64,000 nucleotides of DNA from Methanoculleus chikugoensis (GTDB taxonomy: Archaea > Halobacteriota > Methanomicrobia > Methanomicrobiales > Methanoculleaceae). How positions within the stretch are numbered: the first letter of the stretch is position 1; each line of letters starts with the position of its first letter. The position numbers were made by a program, and so were the translations under genes. The notes under the pieces were generated by a model, which had not been told where the DNA came from, ran no database searches, and worked only from the letters and a program-made list of their open reading frames with translations. The DNA lies in assembly GCF_019669965.1 (NCBI RefSeq), contig NZ_AP019781.1, forward strand, positions 2,543,092 through 2,607,091. The letters are read 5' to 3'. Of this stretch, positions 1-8,143 are shown piece by piece.

Positions 1-630
1 GGTGTAGACGACGCCGTCGGCCTTTGCACCGTCGAGATCGTAAGCGTAGGCGAGAACCGCGCACCCGGCGCCCCTGAGCCGGGAGGCGAACCGTTCGCAT
101 TCGAGAAAGAGGCCCGGACAGTTGTTGAGGAGGAAACTGATGAACGTCTCTTCGGTGCGGGGGAGCGTGGACGGGAAGGTCTTGTTGACGAACGATCCTT
201 TCACCGTCCCTGCGAGAAGGGCCGGGACGACCTCGTGGATCTCGCGGGCCAGCCCGGCGATATCGAGCGCCCGGAGCCGTGCCTCCATCAGAGGCCGGGC
301 TATCGCCTCGCCGGTAGCAGTCGCCCGTAAGACCGTCATGCCGTGCCAGGAGGCGGACTCGATGAGGCCGACCTGCCTGAGTGCAAAGAGCGGCCCGGAC
401 GTGTAGGCGTAACAGCTCTGTTCGACCACGCCCGCCCCTTCTCCCCGGGAAGACGCGCTGTTCTGGGCGATGTAGATGTAGAGGAGCGTCTCGACGATGT
501 CGCGAACCTCCTGCAGCCGGAAGTCCCGCAGGTAATCGGTGACGGCGGGAGGAAACGACTCCATCAGGGCCGGAATCTCGGCATCTGCATAGCCTGTGGC
601 TTTGAGTGCTTTGGCAAGGTCTGTTGACAC
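1..630 (-). CDS. Hypothetical protein, C-terminus cut by window edge
   Basis: An open frame runs from a GTG at 630-628 to the window edge, so the 3' end is missing and about 210 residues are visible. The start is chosen because GGTGA lies four bases upstream; another in-frame GTG lies at 666. The protein is soluble and mostly helical, with a middle part (around residues 60-110) that could be a winged-helix-like fold, but I do not recognise the family. It is transcribed away from the histidine kinase gene. No function is assigned. Confidence 0.6.
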   Translation of the reverse strand, partial: MSTDLAKALKATGYADAEIPALMESFPPAVTDYLRDFRLQEVRDIVETLLYIYIAQNSASSRGEGAGVVEQSCYAYTSGPLFALRQVGLIESASWHGMTVLRATATGEAIARPLMEARLRALDIAGLAREIHEVVPALLAGTVKGSFVNKTFPSTLPRTEETFISFLLNNCPGLFLECERFASRLRGAGCAVLAYAYDLDGAKADGVVYT

Positions 631-947
631 GGATTCACCAGCGGGTGGGTTCTTCTCGTGGTGCACGGTGAGCTGCACGACACCGCGTCACGCGACGCAG
701 CCCTGCAGGCGGCCGCATCAGTGAAGCGGGCAGTTGGAATAGTTTCGTTCTACGACCTATTAAACATAGGCAGTTTGCAGAAAATCGGCCGCATCCGGCA
801 GAATGCTCACGTATCAGGGAGGCACTCCGCTGCATCACCGGGGGAGAGGCGGCCGCCACATTCCCGCCGGATCTCCTGTGCCCGATCTCGCCTGAAGTCA
901 CCTGATTGACCCTGATATCCCACAACTCACCGGATTCCCGGGACATT
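631..947. other. Intergenic region between divergent genes
   Basis: No convincing gene. It separates the minus-strand hypothetical gene from the plus-strand histidine kinase. A CCTAT/ATAGG mini-hairpin near 757-771 overlaps an A/T-rich patch that could be the promoter of the minus-strand gene. Confidence 0.5.
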
Positions 948-967
948 AATTATGCACATAATTTTAT
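948..967 (+). promoter_or_regulatory. Palindrome and TATA region before the histidine kinase
   Basis: AATTATG and CATAATT form an inverted repeat with a two-base centre at 948-963. It overlaps the A/T-rich stretch ATAATTTTAT (958-967), a good archaeal TATA box about 45 bases before the GTG at 1008. A second TATA-like stretch lies at 981-988. The overlap suggests an operator, which is an inference. Confidence 0.4.
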
Positions 968-1007
968 GTTATTGCGACCATATATTTACCGCCGAGGTGG
1001 GCACCCC

Positions 1008-2450
1008 GTGACTACCCTTACCGAACACCAGCGAGTGGCCATCATCATGACGCTCCTCGCAATATCGATCTTCCTGACCTACTACTTCCACGCTATCCTG
1101 ATGCTCGGGACCGTCTTTTCGCACTTCTTCTACATCCCGATCATCCTGACCGCACTCTGGTGGGAGAAACGGAGCGTGCCGGTCGCTATCTTTCTCGGCG
1201 GGCTCGTCGTCGTCAGCAGCCTCCTCTACCAGCCCGAACTCCTGACCCTGAACGACTACGGACGTGCGCTGATGTTCGTCGTCATCGCCTTCGTCGTCGC
1301 GTCCCTCTCCGAACAGCTCAAAGGGCGGGAGCAGGAGGTGAAGAGACAGAGGGATCTCATGCAGCGTTACCTGGACGTGGCGGGCGTCCTCTTCGCCGTC
1401 ATCGGGACCGACCATACCATCCGGCTTGTCAACCGTCACGGGTGCGAACTCCTCGGCTACCGGGAGGAGGAACTGCTCGGGAAAGACTGGTTCGATACGC
1501 TCGTTCCCGGAGCGCTCCGGGAGGCGCGGCGGCGGGCTTTCGACGAGGCGATTGCCCGGAAAGCCGCACTGCCTGGGCAGCGGGAGCACCCCGTCGTCAC
1601 GCGGAGCGGCAACGAACTGATCCTCGCGTGGCAGGACACCGTGCTCACCGGCGACGACGACCGGCCGACCGGGATCATCGGGTCGGGCGCCGATATCACC
1701 GACCGTATCCGGGCAGAAGAGGGGTTGCGGAAAGCCCACGACGAGGCGAACCTCTACCTCGACATCATGACGCACGATATCAACAACGCGAACGCCGTCG
1801 CTCTCGGGTATGCCGACCTGCTCGAGACGACGCTCGGCGCGGGGAAGGAACGGGAGATGATCCGGAGACTCAAGGCCGGCGTCGACCGGAGCATCGAGAT
1901 CATCCAGAACGTCACGACGATAAGAAGACTGCATTCCCGTGAGACGGCGACGAAACCCGTCGACCTCGACGCGGTCGCCAGGGCCGAGATCGCCCACCAT
2001 CCCGGCGCCCGGATCGCGTATCAGGGAAGATCGGTCGGGGTCATGGCAGACGACCTTCTCTCCGAGGTCTTTGCGAATCTTATCGGCAACAGCGTCAAGT
2101 TTGGGGATCCGGGAGTCGAGATCGCCATCAGGGTCGAGGAGAGCGACGATCAGGTCGAGGTCTCGATAGAGGATACCGGGCCGGGGGTGCCCGACGCGGT
2201 CAAACCAACCCTTTTTGCTCGTTTTGCGCCGGGGAAAAACAGCAGGAGCGGGAAAGGGCTCGGGCTCTACATCACCCGCACCCTGATCGAACGCTACGGC
2301 GGCAGGGTATGGGTCGACGACCGGGTGCCGGGGCGCCCCGAATGCGGCGCGGCGTTCCGGTTCACCCTCCCCCGGTCGGGCCGGAGACAGAAACCCCCGG
2401 CTCCTCCCGCAACATCGACGGCCTGCCCGTTGGTCACCGCCAGACCTTGA
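1008..2450 (+). CDS. Membrane PAS sensor histidine kinase
   Basis: About 480 residues. The N-terminus (to about residue 90) has three or four hydrophobic membrane segments, followed by a short coiled linker, a PAS domain (about 118-235), a dimerisation helix with phospho-acceptor His256 in MTHDINN, and a HATPase domain (about 348-450). The HATPase shows the N box NLIGNSVKF, G1 box EDTGPGVPD and G2 box GKGLGLYI. The GTG at 1008 is preferred because GAGGTG lies seven bases upstream; the frame is open from a TTG at 906, but that would extend through the promoter. No response regulator is adjacent, so it is an orphan kinase. The 3' end overlaps the convergent DUF2124-like gene by 17 bp. Confidence 0.9.
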   Translation: MTTLTEHQRVAIIMTLLAISIFLTYYFHAILMLGTVFSHFFYIPIILTALWWEKRSVPVAIFLGGLVVVSSLLYQPELLTLNDYGRALMFVVIAFVVASLSEQLKGREQEVKRQRDLMQRYLDVAGVLFAVIGTDHTIRLVNRHGCELLGYREEELLGKDWFDTLVPGALREARRRAFDEAIARKAALPGQREHPVVTRSGNELILAWQDTVLTGDDDRPTGIIGSGADITDRIRAEEGLRKAHDEANLYLDIMTHDINNANAVALGYADLLETTLGAGKEREMIRRLKAGVDRSIEIIQNVTTIRRLHSRETATKPVDLDAVARAEIAHHPGARIAYQGRSVGVMADDLLSEVFANLIGNSVKFGDPGVEIAIRVEESDDQVEVSIEDTGPGVPDAVKPTLFARFAPGKNSRSGKGLGLYITRTLIERYGGRVWVDDRVPGRPECGAAFRFTLPRSGRRQKPPAPPATSTACPLVTARP

Positions 2451-2916
2451 CCGGATCGATGGCAGCGTCGATGATCAGGTCGAAGTCGAACGCATCGAGC
2501 CAGCCCATCTTCTCGAACATCCGCATGAAACAGATACCCACAACCTTCGCCCCGGGATGGGCCGCGACGATCGCCTGCACCGCTTCTTTCTCGACCGGGA
2601 CGCCCGGCATCGAGAGCCCGCCCATCAGGACGATCACCTTCGGATCGAGGCTGACCGTGTCGCCGGAGACCTGCATCCCGACACCCTCGACGGGACGAAC
2701 CGCCTTCGCCGCCGCTTCGTCCACGTATGGCACGTAGACCTGCTCAAGGGCGAGATCCCGGACGGCGAACCCCAGGAGTTCGATGAAGGGGGTGCAGGTG
2801 CCGGGGCAGCCGTAGTAGACGACCTGGTCGCCTGCAGCGAGACCCATCTCGCGGAGGTACGCCTTGAACGGCCGGAGCATCCCCGGGACGCCGGAAAGTT
2901 GCTCTTTTAGTTCCAT
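2434..2916 (-). CDS. DUF2124-like methanogen protein
   Basis: A 160-residue soluble protein that I match from memory to the DUF2124 family of methanogens; the function is unknown. Visible conserved-looking parts are a YYGCPGTCTPF segment (around residue 34), a strand-rich middle with VIVLMGGLSMPG, and GICFMRMFEKMGW near residue 127. A TATA-like GGTATATT lies about 25 bases before the ATG, so the message may be nearly leaderless. It is the last of three small minus-strand genes. The family call rests on recall, not a search. Confidence 0.8.
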   Translation of the reverse strand: MELKEQLSGVPGMLRPFKAYLREMGLAAGDQVVYYGCPGTCTPFIELLGFAVRDLALEQVYVPYVDEAAAKAVRPVEGVGMQVSGDTVSLDPKVIVLMGGLSMPGVPVEKEAVQAIVAAHPGAKVVGICFMRMFEKMGWLDAFDFDLIIDAAIDPVKVWR

Positions 2917-2967
2917 AGAGGTCTGGTTGTCGCCGGGGAATATACCGGTTCCGGATCGGGCCGGTTC

Positions 2968-3315
2968 TTAGAGCATCCCACACCCGGAGAGATGGTAAAG
3001 CCTCCTGACCCGCTCGGCCGCCTCCTCCGATACCGCTTCCTGGATACGGACGAGAATGGTCTCGATATCCTCTTCGGGCATGCACCCGAGGTCTTCGCGG
3101 CCGGAAAGGATCTGGTCGGTGAGGTATCCCCAGTCCTCGTCCGAGAGCCGGGCAACCCGTTCCGCAAAATCATCCTCGTCCGCTGCGATGTGGTTGGAGA
3201 CCGGGGGGAGGATCGAGTGGAACTCGTGGCCTGACTCCGGGCAGAGAATGCCGCTGTACTCGGGAGCCAGTTTTCGGAGGATAGCAAAGTCCTTCTCGTC
3301 AAGTTCGCGTGCCAT
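2968..3315 (-). CDS. Conserved hypothetical small acidic protein
   Basis: A 115-residue acidic, mostly helical protein with no membrane segment. It has two cysteines around residues 25 and 78 and a C-terminal SGCGML. No family is recognised. It lies between the tautomerase and the DUF2124-like gene on the same strand with gaps of about 50 bp, so the three may be co-transcribed. The coding call rests on uninterrupted length, strong codon-position GC bias and a plausible start; the Shine-Dalgarno site is weak. Confidence 0.7.
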   Translation of the reverse strand: MARELDEKDFAILRKLAPEYSGILCPESGHEFHSILPPVSNHIAADEDDFAERVARLSDEDWGYLTDQILSGREDLGCMPEEDIETILVRIQEAVSEEAAERVRRLYHLSGCGML

Positions 3316-3368
3316 GGTTTCGTCCGTTTATGGAGGTTCTTTCAGGAAAAAGTGTTCGACAGCAGGAA

Positions 3369-3554
3369 CTACGTCTCCGAGAGGAGTTTTCCCGCCCGGG
3401 CGATGCTCTCGGTCTTGAGTTCCTCAAAGAAGATGGTGACCACCTGTGGGTCGACGCCGAACGTCTTCGTGACCGCGGCGGTGATCTCGTCTGCGAGTAT
3501 CCGTTTCTGCTCAAGCGTCCGCCCTTCTGCCATACGAATGGTTATTACCGGCAT
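3369..3554 (-). CDS. 4-oxalocrotonate tautomerase family protein
   Basis: At 61 residues it has the family's usual length. It begins Met-Pro-Val-Ile-Thr, so that Pro becomes the N-terminal catalytic base after Met removal, and continues with the typical EQKRILADEITAAV helix and the VTIFFEEL strand. Members act as small hexameric or trimeric tautomerases, but the substrate here is unknown. A TATA-like GATAAATA (about 3583-3592 on the minus strand) lies about 30 bases upstream of the ATG. Confidence 0.9.
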   Translation of the reverse strand: MPVITIRMAEGRTLEQKRILADEITAAVTKTFGVDPQVVTIFFEELKTESIARAGKLLSET

Positions 3555-3605
3555 GATCTCTCAGAGGAGGGTAGGGCGGGGCGGTATTTATCGTTGCGCA
3601 GGCCG

Positions 3606-4493
3606 TCATCCGGCCGGCACCTCCTCCCCCATCGTGAGCCCCACGATATCCCTGACCGCCTGCCCGAACGGTTCCCACACAACCGGGGGCACCCGGCACC
3701 GTCCGGCGTTCACTATCCGGGCGGCCGCACCGATCACCTCGCGCTCGAGTATCCGGCCCAGCGTCTGCCGGGTTCCGTTGCTCCCCGGGACGCACCTGAG
3801 GAGGAGCGCCTCCGACCCCGGCCGGGAGTCCCGGGCCCCCGTGCCGGGTGCGCTGAGATCCGCGATGTCGTCGGCGACCTGCATCGCTTTCCCGGCGGCG
3901 AGACCGAACTCGCCGAACGCGGCGACGATCGCATCCTCCTCCCCCGTCGCCATGGCCCCCCAGGCGGCCGCGAGCGAGAAGAGACAGCCCGTCTTTCTGG
4001 CGACGACCGCGTCATAGAGGTCGGCCGGCGGGAGGTCCGGCCCCCCGAACATCTCCCAGACCACGCCCCGGGCCATCTTCCGCTGGACCGACGCGAGCAT
4101 CGTTACGTACCCGGCACCGTACGGGGCGGCGAGTGCGTAGGGGAGGGAAAGGATGCCGACGGCGTCGAGAACCGCCCGCCCGTCTCCCCGGGTGAGGTGG
4201 TGGGACGGGGCTCCCCGGCGGGCGGTATCCCCGTCCAGCATGTCGTCGAGGATGAGGCTTGCAGCGTGGGCGAGCTCGACGGCGCAGGCAAGGTCGAGCG
4301 CCTGCCGGGTGGGCGCCGCCGCAGGGGCGAGACCGGCGTGGATGTAGAGGAGGAGCCCTGCCCGCATCCGCTTTCCCTTCAGGAGAAGAGGGAGGACGCC
4401 CGGATCGATATCGGCATCGCTGCCCGCCGTCTCTGCGATCCGGCGGTTGACTGCAGGACGTATCCCCACAAGGAACTCGCGAAACGGTATCAT
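3606..4493 (-). CDS. Polyprenyl synthetase family protein
   Basis: A 295-residue member of the trans-isoprenyl diphosphate synthase family. The first Asp-rich motif is DDMLD (residues 83-87) and the second DDIAD (208-212), both needed to bind Mg-diphosphate; GKRMR at 40-44 matches the IPP-binding region. The family condenses IPP with an allylic diphosphate to make chains for archaeal lipids or carriers. It is slightly shorter than canonical GGPP synthases and the second motif is followed by a variable loop, so chain length and even activity are uncertain. It starts 56 bp from the divergent APH-like gene. Confidence 0.88.
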   Translation of the reverse strand: MIPFREFLVGIRPAVNRRIAETAGSDADIDPGVLPLLLKGKRMRAGLLLYIHAGLAPAAAPTRQALDLACAVELAHAASLILDDMLDGDTARRGAPSHHLTRGDGRAVLDAVGILSLPYALAAPYGAGYVTMLASVQRKMARGVVWEMFGGPDLPPADLYDAVVARKTGCLFSLAAAWGAMATGEEDAIVAAFGEFGLAAGKAMQVADDIADLSAPGTGARDSRPGSEALLLRCVPGSNGTRQTLGRILEREVIGAAARIVNAGRCRVPPVVWEPFGQAVRDIVGLTMGEEVPAG

Positions 4494-4549
4494 GGCTCGT
4501 CACCCACACCGATGCCGGCGCACCCGGTTAATGTCCGGACGGTAAAAAG

Positions 4550-5608
4550 GTGTGGGTCGGTGCCGGCGGTATCTTCATTGTCCTGCAGAGCCCCCGGAGT
4601 CGCTCGGTGGCACGGCAGGTGATCGCCGGGAATGGATATCTGGAGGCCGGCGACGCGTTCGGGGACTGGCTCGCGGGCGCCCTCACCGACCGGCTGGCCG
4701 GATGGCGCGGGAGGATCCGGGTCTGCCGGATGGAGCCCGCATCCCACGTCGTCTGCCGCTACGAGTTTGGGACGGGGCTCTCTGTGGTCGGCAAATTCTT
4801 CGGCGCGCCGACCGGCGCGAGAACCCGCTACAACGCGGACGCGGCGATGAGGAACGAGTTCTTGAGGCTCCGCCATCTCTCCGGCTGGATCCGCGTCCCC
4901 CATGCCGTCGCTACGAGCAGCCGGTTTCAGTCCGTCCTCGTGACCGAACACATCCCCGGCCCGACCCTCCGGGAACTCCTCGATGCGGGTGCATCCCTGT
5001 ATGACCCCCTGACCGGCGTCGCGCACCTGCTCCGCCGGCTCCACGACAGCACGCGGACTTCCTGCAGGCGGGAGCGCGACTTCGCCTACGTCCACGCGAT
5101 CCTCGACCAGAACAACCTCCCGGGTTCTCGGAGGAAGCGGTTCGACCGCCTGCTCGGGGCGTGGTGGCACGGCACGCGGCTCGACCGGGCAGGGTGCATG
5201 GTTCACGGCGACGCAACGCCCGGCAACTACCTCTTCGACGGCGGGATCTGCGCAATCGACTTCGAGGGGGCCCATCACGCCCACCCGGTCCGCGACCTCG
5301 GCATCCTCGCCGCGGAACTCAGGGCATCGGGCGGGAGCACTACGACTGCCGAAGACTACGGCCGGAGCGTAAATTCATCACACAATGCCTTTGCATCGGG
5401 CGGGAGCACTACGACTGCCGAAGACTACATCGGCCACCTGCTCTGGCATTATAGCGGTAGCGAGGATGAGTTCCGGCACCACACCGCCGTCCTCCCCTTC
5501 TTCATGGCGCTCGGCTACCTCAGGATAGCCCGGCTGCCCTGGCGGGCGGCGGAACGCGACTGGCTTTTAGCGGAGGCGGAGGCGTGTCTTTGCGCGATCC
5601 ACCGGTAG
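4550..5608 (+). CDS. APH-like phosphotransferase/kinase
   Basis: About 352 residues from the longest start. It has a protein-kinase-like fold of the aminoglycoside phosphotransferase (APH) group: the catalytic loop is VHGDATPGNYL (His219, Asp221) and the metal-binding motif is IDFE (Asp237). The substrate is unknown; archaeal relatives include lipid, sugar and small-molecule kinases. Neighbouring genes (prenyl synthase on one side, HAD phosphatase overlapping by 25 bp on the other) fit a small-molecule or lipid role, which is only an inference. The start is uncertain: GTG codons at 4607 and 4619 are also in frame, and the GTG at 4550 lacks a Shine-Dalgarno site. A 69-bp in-frame duplication-insertion lies after the metal motif. 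Confidence 0.8.
   Translation: MWVGAGGIFIVLQSPRSRSVARQVIAGNGYLEAGDAFGDWLAGALTDRLAGWRGRIRVCRMEPASHVVCRYEFGTGLSVVGKFFGAPTGARTRYNADAAMRNEFLRLRHLSGWIRVPHAVATSSRFQSVLVTEHIPGPTLRELLDAGASLYDPLTGVAHLLRRLHDSTRTSCRRERDFAYVHAILDQNNLPGSRRKRFDRLLGAWWHGTRLDRAGCMVHGDATPGNYLFDGGICAIDFEGAHHAHPVRDLGILAAELRASGGSTTTAEDYGRSVNSSHNAFASGGSTTTAEDYIGHLLWHYSGSEDEFRHHTAVLPFFMALGYLRIARLPWRAAERDWLLAEAEACLCAIHR
5324..5428 (+). repeat. Exact 36-bp direct repeat inside the APH-like gene
   Basis: Positions 5324-5359 and 5393-5428 are identical over 36 bp, separated by 33 bp (5360-5392) of A/T-richer sequence unlike the rest of the gene. The extra 69 bp keeps the frame and gives the peptide ASGGSTTTAEDY twice with a linker of 11 residues between the copies. 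Removing 69 bp would restore a continuous kinase C-lobe, so this is probably a recent duplication with inserted filler. Confidence 0.95.
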
Positions 5609-6246
5609 CGGGGGTGCTCTTCGACTGCTACGGGACGCTCGTCGACGTCCTGACCGACGAGCGCGATATCGAGACCTACCGGTGCCTCTCGCGGTGGCTG
5701 ATCTACCAGGGGGTCAGGATCGCCCCGGAAGTCCTGCGGGACCTCTACACCTGCCGGGTAGAGGAGGCGCTCGAACGGATCGGGGAGCCCCACCCGGAGG
5801 TGCGGGTCGAGGAGATCTTTGCCGATATCTGTGCCGAACACGCCGTCTGGAGGGTCGATACGGCCCTGCTCGGCGCCGAGTCCGCCCGGGCGTTCCGGGC
5901 CGCATCGCTCCGGCGCCTCGGCGTCATAAAGAAGAGCGAAAGGCTGCTCGACCTCTTCAGCGGGAAGAAGACGGGGATCGTCTCGAACGGGCAGCGGGTC
6001 TTCTCGGAGCAGGAGATGCGGATGCTCGGGCTCTACGACCGTCTCGGCTTCGTCATCTTCTCCTCAGACCTCGGCTACCAGAAACCGGATCCCCGGATTT
6101 ACGCTGCGGCACTCGGGCGGATAGGGCTTTCTGCCCCCGAAGTCCTCTTCATCGGGGACAATCCCGAGAACGACGTCGATGCTCCCCGGAGGCTCGGGAT
6201 GCAGGCGCTGCACGTCGAGGAGGCGTGGATGCGCTACGGGGTGTAA
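5584..6246 (+). CDS. HAD family hydrolase
   Basis: About 220 residues. Motif I is FDCYGT (nucleophile Asp14), motif II is VSNGQ, the motif III Lys lies in SSDLGYQKPDP and motif IV is FIGDNPENDV, so all four HAD phosphatase motifs are present with a helical cap between I and II. It resembles the YjjG/2-haloacid dehalogenase-like subgroup; the substrate is not predictable. The GTG start has a strong GGAGG six bases upstream and lies inside the end of the APH-like gene, so translation is probably coupled. Confidence 0.9.
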   Translation: MSLRDPPVAGVLFDCYGTLVDVLTDERDIETYRCLSRWLIYQGVRIAPEVLRDLYTCRVEEALERIGEPHPEVRVEEIFADICAEHAVWRVDTALLGAESARAFRAASLRRLGVIKKSERLLDLFSGKKTGIVSNGQRVFSEQEMRMLGLYDRLGFVIFSSDLGYQKPDPRIYAAALGRIGLSAPEVLFIGDNPENDVDAPRRLGMQALHVEEAWMRYGV

Positions 6247-6382
6247 GATCGGCGAACTCACACCACCGGGGCAGGATCCGGGATGCATATGCCCCAAGGT
6301 TGTCCCAAACACTTTCGCCGGGAGGGGGCGCCCGTTCGAAGACCATCGGTCTTCTCAAACTCCGTTTTTTTGGAACATCGTT

Positions 6383-6532
6383 CTCCGGAGCGGAGTTGGA
6401 GCACCGAAGGTGCGAGCCGCGGCTGTCCACAGGACGGGAGCGTGAGAAGCCGTAGGCTTCGAGCCGCGAAAGACGCGAAGAGAAGTAATTACCGACATCA
6501 GGAACTTCGCGATCTTCGCGGCTTCGCGTGAG
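6383..6532 (-). repeat. Mosaic hairpin element, copy A
   Basis: Non-coding. Perfect mini-hairpins lie at 6383-6390 (CTCCGGAG), 6401-6413 (GCACC/GGTGC), 6425-6435 (GTCC/GGAC) and 6446-6460 (GAAGCC/GGCTTC). They are separated by short linkers that, on the minus strand, read like TCACGCTCC and AGCCGCGGCTC. The region ends in imperfect inverted copies of CCGCGAAnnnCGCGAAG (6464-6480 and 6504-6520) and then CTTCGCGTGAG. The same modules occur at 12.1-12.5 kb and 18.5 kb. The rest of 6247-6582 holds no gene. Confidence 0.75.
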
Positions 6533-6581
6533 GTGCCGCAAAAAAAGAGTATATCCCCGTTTTTCATCGACTGCGGGGCCG

Positions 6582-7406
6582 CTACACCAACTGCGCCCGG
6601 ATGTGCTGCACCGTCTCGGGATACTGCTTCTCGAGCCGGTTCTTCTTGAGGTTCTCCCGCACAATCCACCGGATATCCTGATCGTCGAGGGTCGCAAGCT
6701 GCCGCAGGTACTCAAAGCCGGGCGTGGGGAGGGCGGCGATGACCACGCTGAGCGTGTAGCCGAGCGATTTTCGGAGCGCACGGAACGCCTCGGACCGCCT
6801 CTCTTTTGCGGTGTAGATCCGGATCAGGATCTTCCGGTGGAACCGGAGCGCCGCCTCTGCGAGGTCGGGTTCCGCCAGGAGATCCGGTTCGGCAATCCCC
6901 GCAACCGCAGCCCGCATGGCAAGCCAGGAACCCCCCTCCACCCAGCCCTCCAGCTCCGAAACCGTCGTGTCGCGTTGCCGGGAGAGGAGAACCTGAAGCC
7001 CCATCGCCACCGCCTCCCTGATCCGCCACCGCGGATCGACGGAGGCCTCCCCGAGGTGCCTGAGCGCCGCCTCGACGCATCCCGGCGAGACCGACCCGAT
7101 CGCCCCGACGCCCCGAACACCGCAGAACCCGAGAAACTCGTGCGGGTCGCCTGTCGGGGCATCCTCCGGCGCAACGCAGGCAAGCTCGACGCAGAGGTTC
7201 CACAGCAGGTGCCGGTCGTCGGGATCGGCAACGGCAAATTCCTGCACGGTTCCGGCAAACGCCGCCGCAAGTTCCAGGTTTGCCCGGGGTCCGGGAAGGC
7301 GGCTCTCCGCGACAAGGTAGGCAAGAAGATCCCCGGCATCGCCGCTCGAGAGAAAACCCGTGAGCAGCCGGGAAACCTCCTTGATATGGGTCTCTTTACG
7401 GGTCAT
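6582..7406 (-). CDS. HEAT-like helical repeat protein
   Basis: 274 residues, almost entirely helical, with no membrane segment. Paired helices with Asp/Arg turn residues, such as VDPRWRIREAVAMGL and LDDQDIRWIVRENLKKNRL, are typical of HEAT or DNA-alkylation-repair-like superhelices. No catalytic residues are evident, so a scaffold or protein-binding role is likely. It lies 42 bp downstream of a small GTPase gene on the same strand, suggesting that the two proteins work together. The exact family is not identified. Confidence 0.75.
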   Translation of the reverse strand: MTRKETHIKEVSRLLTGFLSSGDAGDLLAYLVAESRLPGPRANLELAAAFAGTVQEFAVADPDDRHLLWNLCVELACVAPEDAPTGDPHEFLGFCGVRGVGAIGSVSPGCVEAALRHLGEASVDPRWRIREAVAMGLQVLLSRQRDTTVSELEGWVEGGSWLAMRAAVAGIAEPDLLAEPDLAEAALRFHRKILIRIYTAKERRSEAFRALRKSLGYTLSVVIAALPTPGFEYLRQLATLDDQDIRWIVRENLKKNRLEKQYPETVQHIRAQLV

Positions 7407-7448
7407 TGTCCGTAGAGAAGAACGACCTCGGGGCAGTAAAAATGATCG

Positions 7449-7934
7449 CTACCGCGCAGTCAGGGTTGCGACGAAGGCGTCAAGTGCCGCATGGACGTTC
7501 TCCCCGTTCCGCGCGGAGATCGGATGCACCATCTCCCCCGGGAGGGCGTGGCTGACGGCCTCGGGCACCGCACCGGGACTGTCGCACTTGTTTGCCATGA
7601 ACGCGAGCGGCACGTCGAGAGCCTTCAACTGGTCGTAGAGATGCCGCGTCATCGCGTCCACGCCCGTCGTGGCGTCCACAACGATGATCGCGCCGTCCAT
7701 CCCCCGCGAGATGATCTGCCGGACAAACTCGAACCGCTCCTGCCCCGGTGTCCCGAAGAGGAAGACGGCCTTGTCTCTCACCGTCAATCTGCCGAAATCG
7801 AATGCAACGGTCGTGGGGCCTTCTTCCGAGGATGCCTCGATGTGACGGCTGCGGGGGTCGAGCGCCTGGATGAAACTGGACTTGCCCGCATTGAAGGAAC
7901 CGAAAACGACAATCTTGAGCCTGCCTTCTGCCAT
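7449..7934 (-). CDS. Small Ras-like GTP-binding protein
   Basis: 161 residues from the ATG at 7934. The G1 loop GSFNAGKSS lies at 12-20, a switch I Thr pair at 41-42, a G3 region reading LFGTPGQERF (61-68), G4 NKCD at 115-118 and G5 ISARNG near 139. The DxxG Asp of G3 is replaced by Gly, as I recall for the Cvn/MglA-like prokaryotic GTPases, so a regulatory switch role is likely. The frame is open further upstream (to 8117) but that part overlaps a promoter region and looks non-coding. It is followed by the HEAT-like gene. Confidence 0.88.
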   Translation of the reverse strand: MAEGRLKIVVFGSFNAGKSSFIQALDPRSRHIEASSEEGPTTVAFDFGRLTVRDKAVFLFGTPGQERFEFVRQIISRGMDGAIIVVDATTGVDAMTRHLYDQLKALDVPLAFMANKCDSPGAVPEAVSHALPGEMVHPISARNGENVHAALDAFVATLTAR

Positions 7935-8143
7935 TAACCTTCTATATGCACCGGGATGTTTTAGAGTTTCGTTATGGCGGCGCCGTGGCGAAGGATGGGA
8001 GCGTATCCGGCCACCGTCAAGAAAAATATTTTCCCTGCATCCCGGCAGAGAGGAAACGATCGTAACCTCGCTCCGACGGGGCTTCTGCGCTCCCCGGCGC
8101 AAGCGCCCAATATCCATATAACCGGCGGCTCCAAGGTATTGGT

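Noticed and set aside
969-2000. Long minus-strand open frame inside the histidine kinase
   Set aside because: Antisense shadow of a high-GC gene; Asp/Glu/Arg-biased with no domain.
5360-5392. The 33-bp filler as an intron or intein
   Set aside because: It is far too short, keeps the frame and lacks splice or bulge-helix-bulge features.
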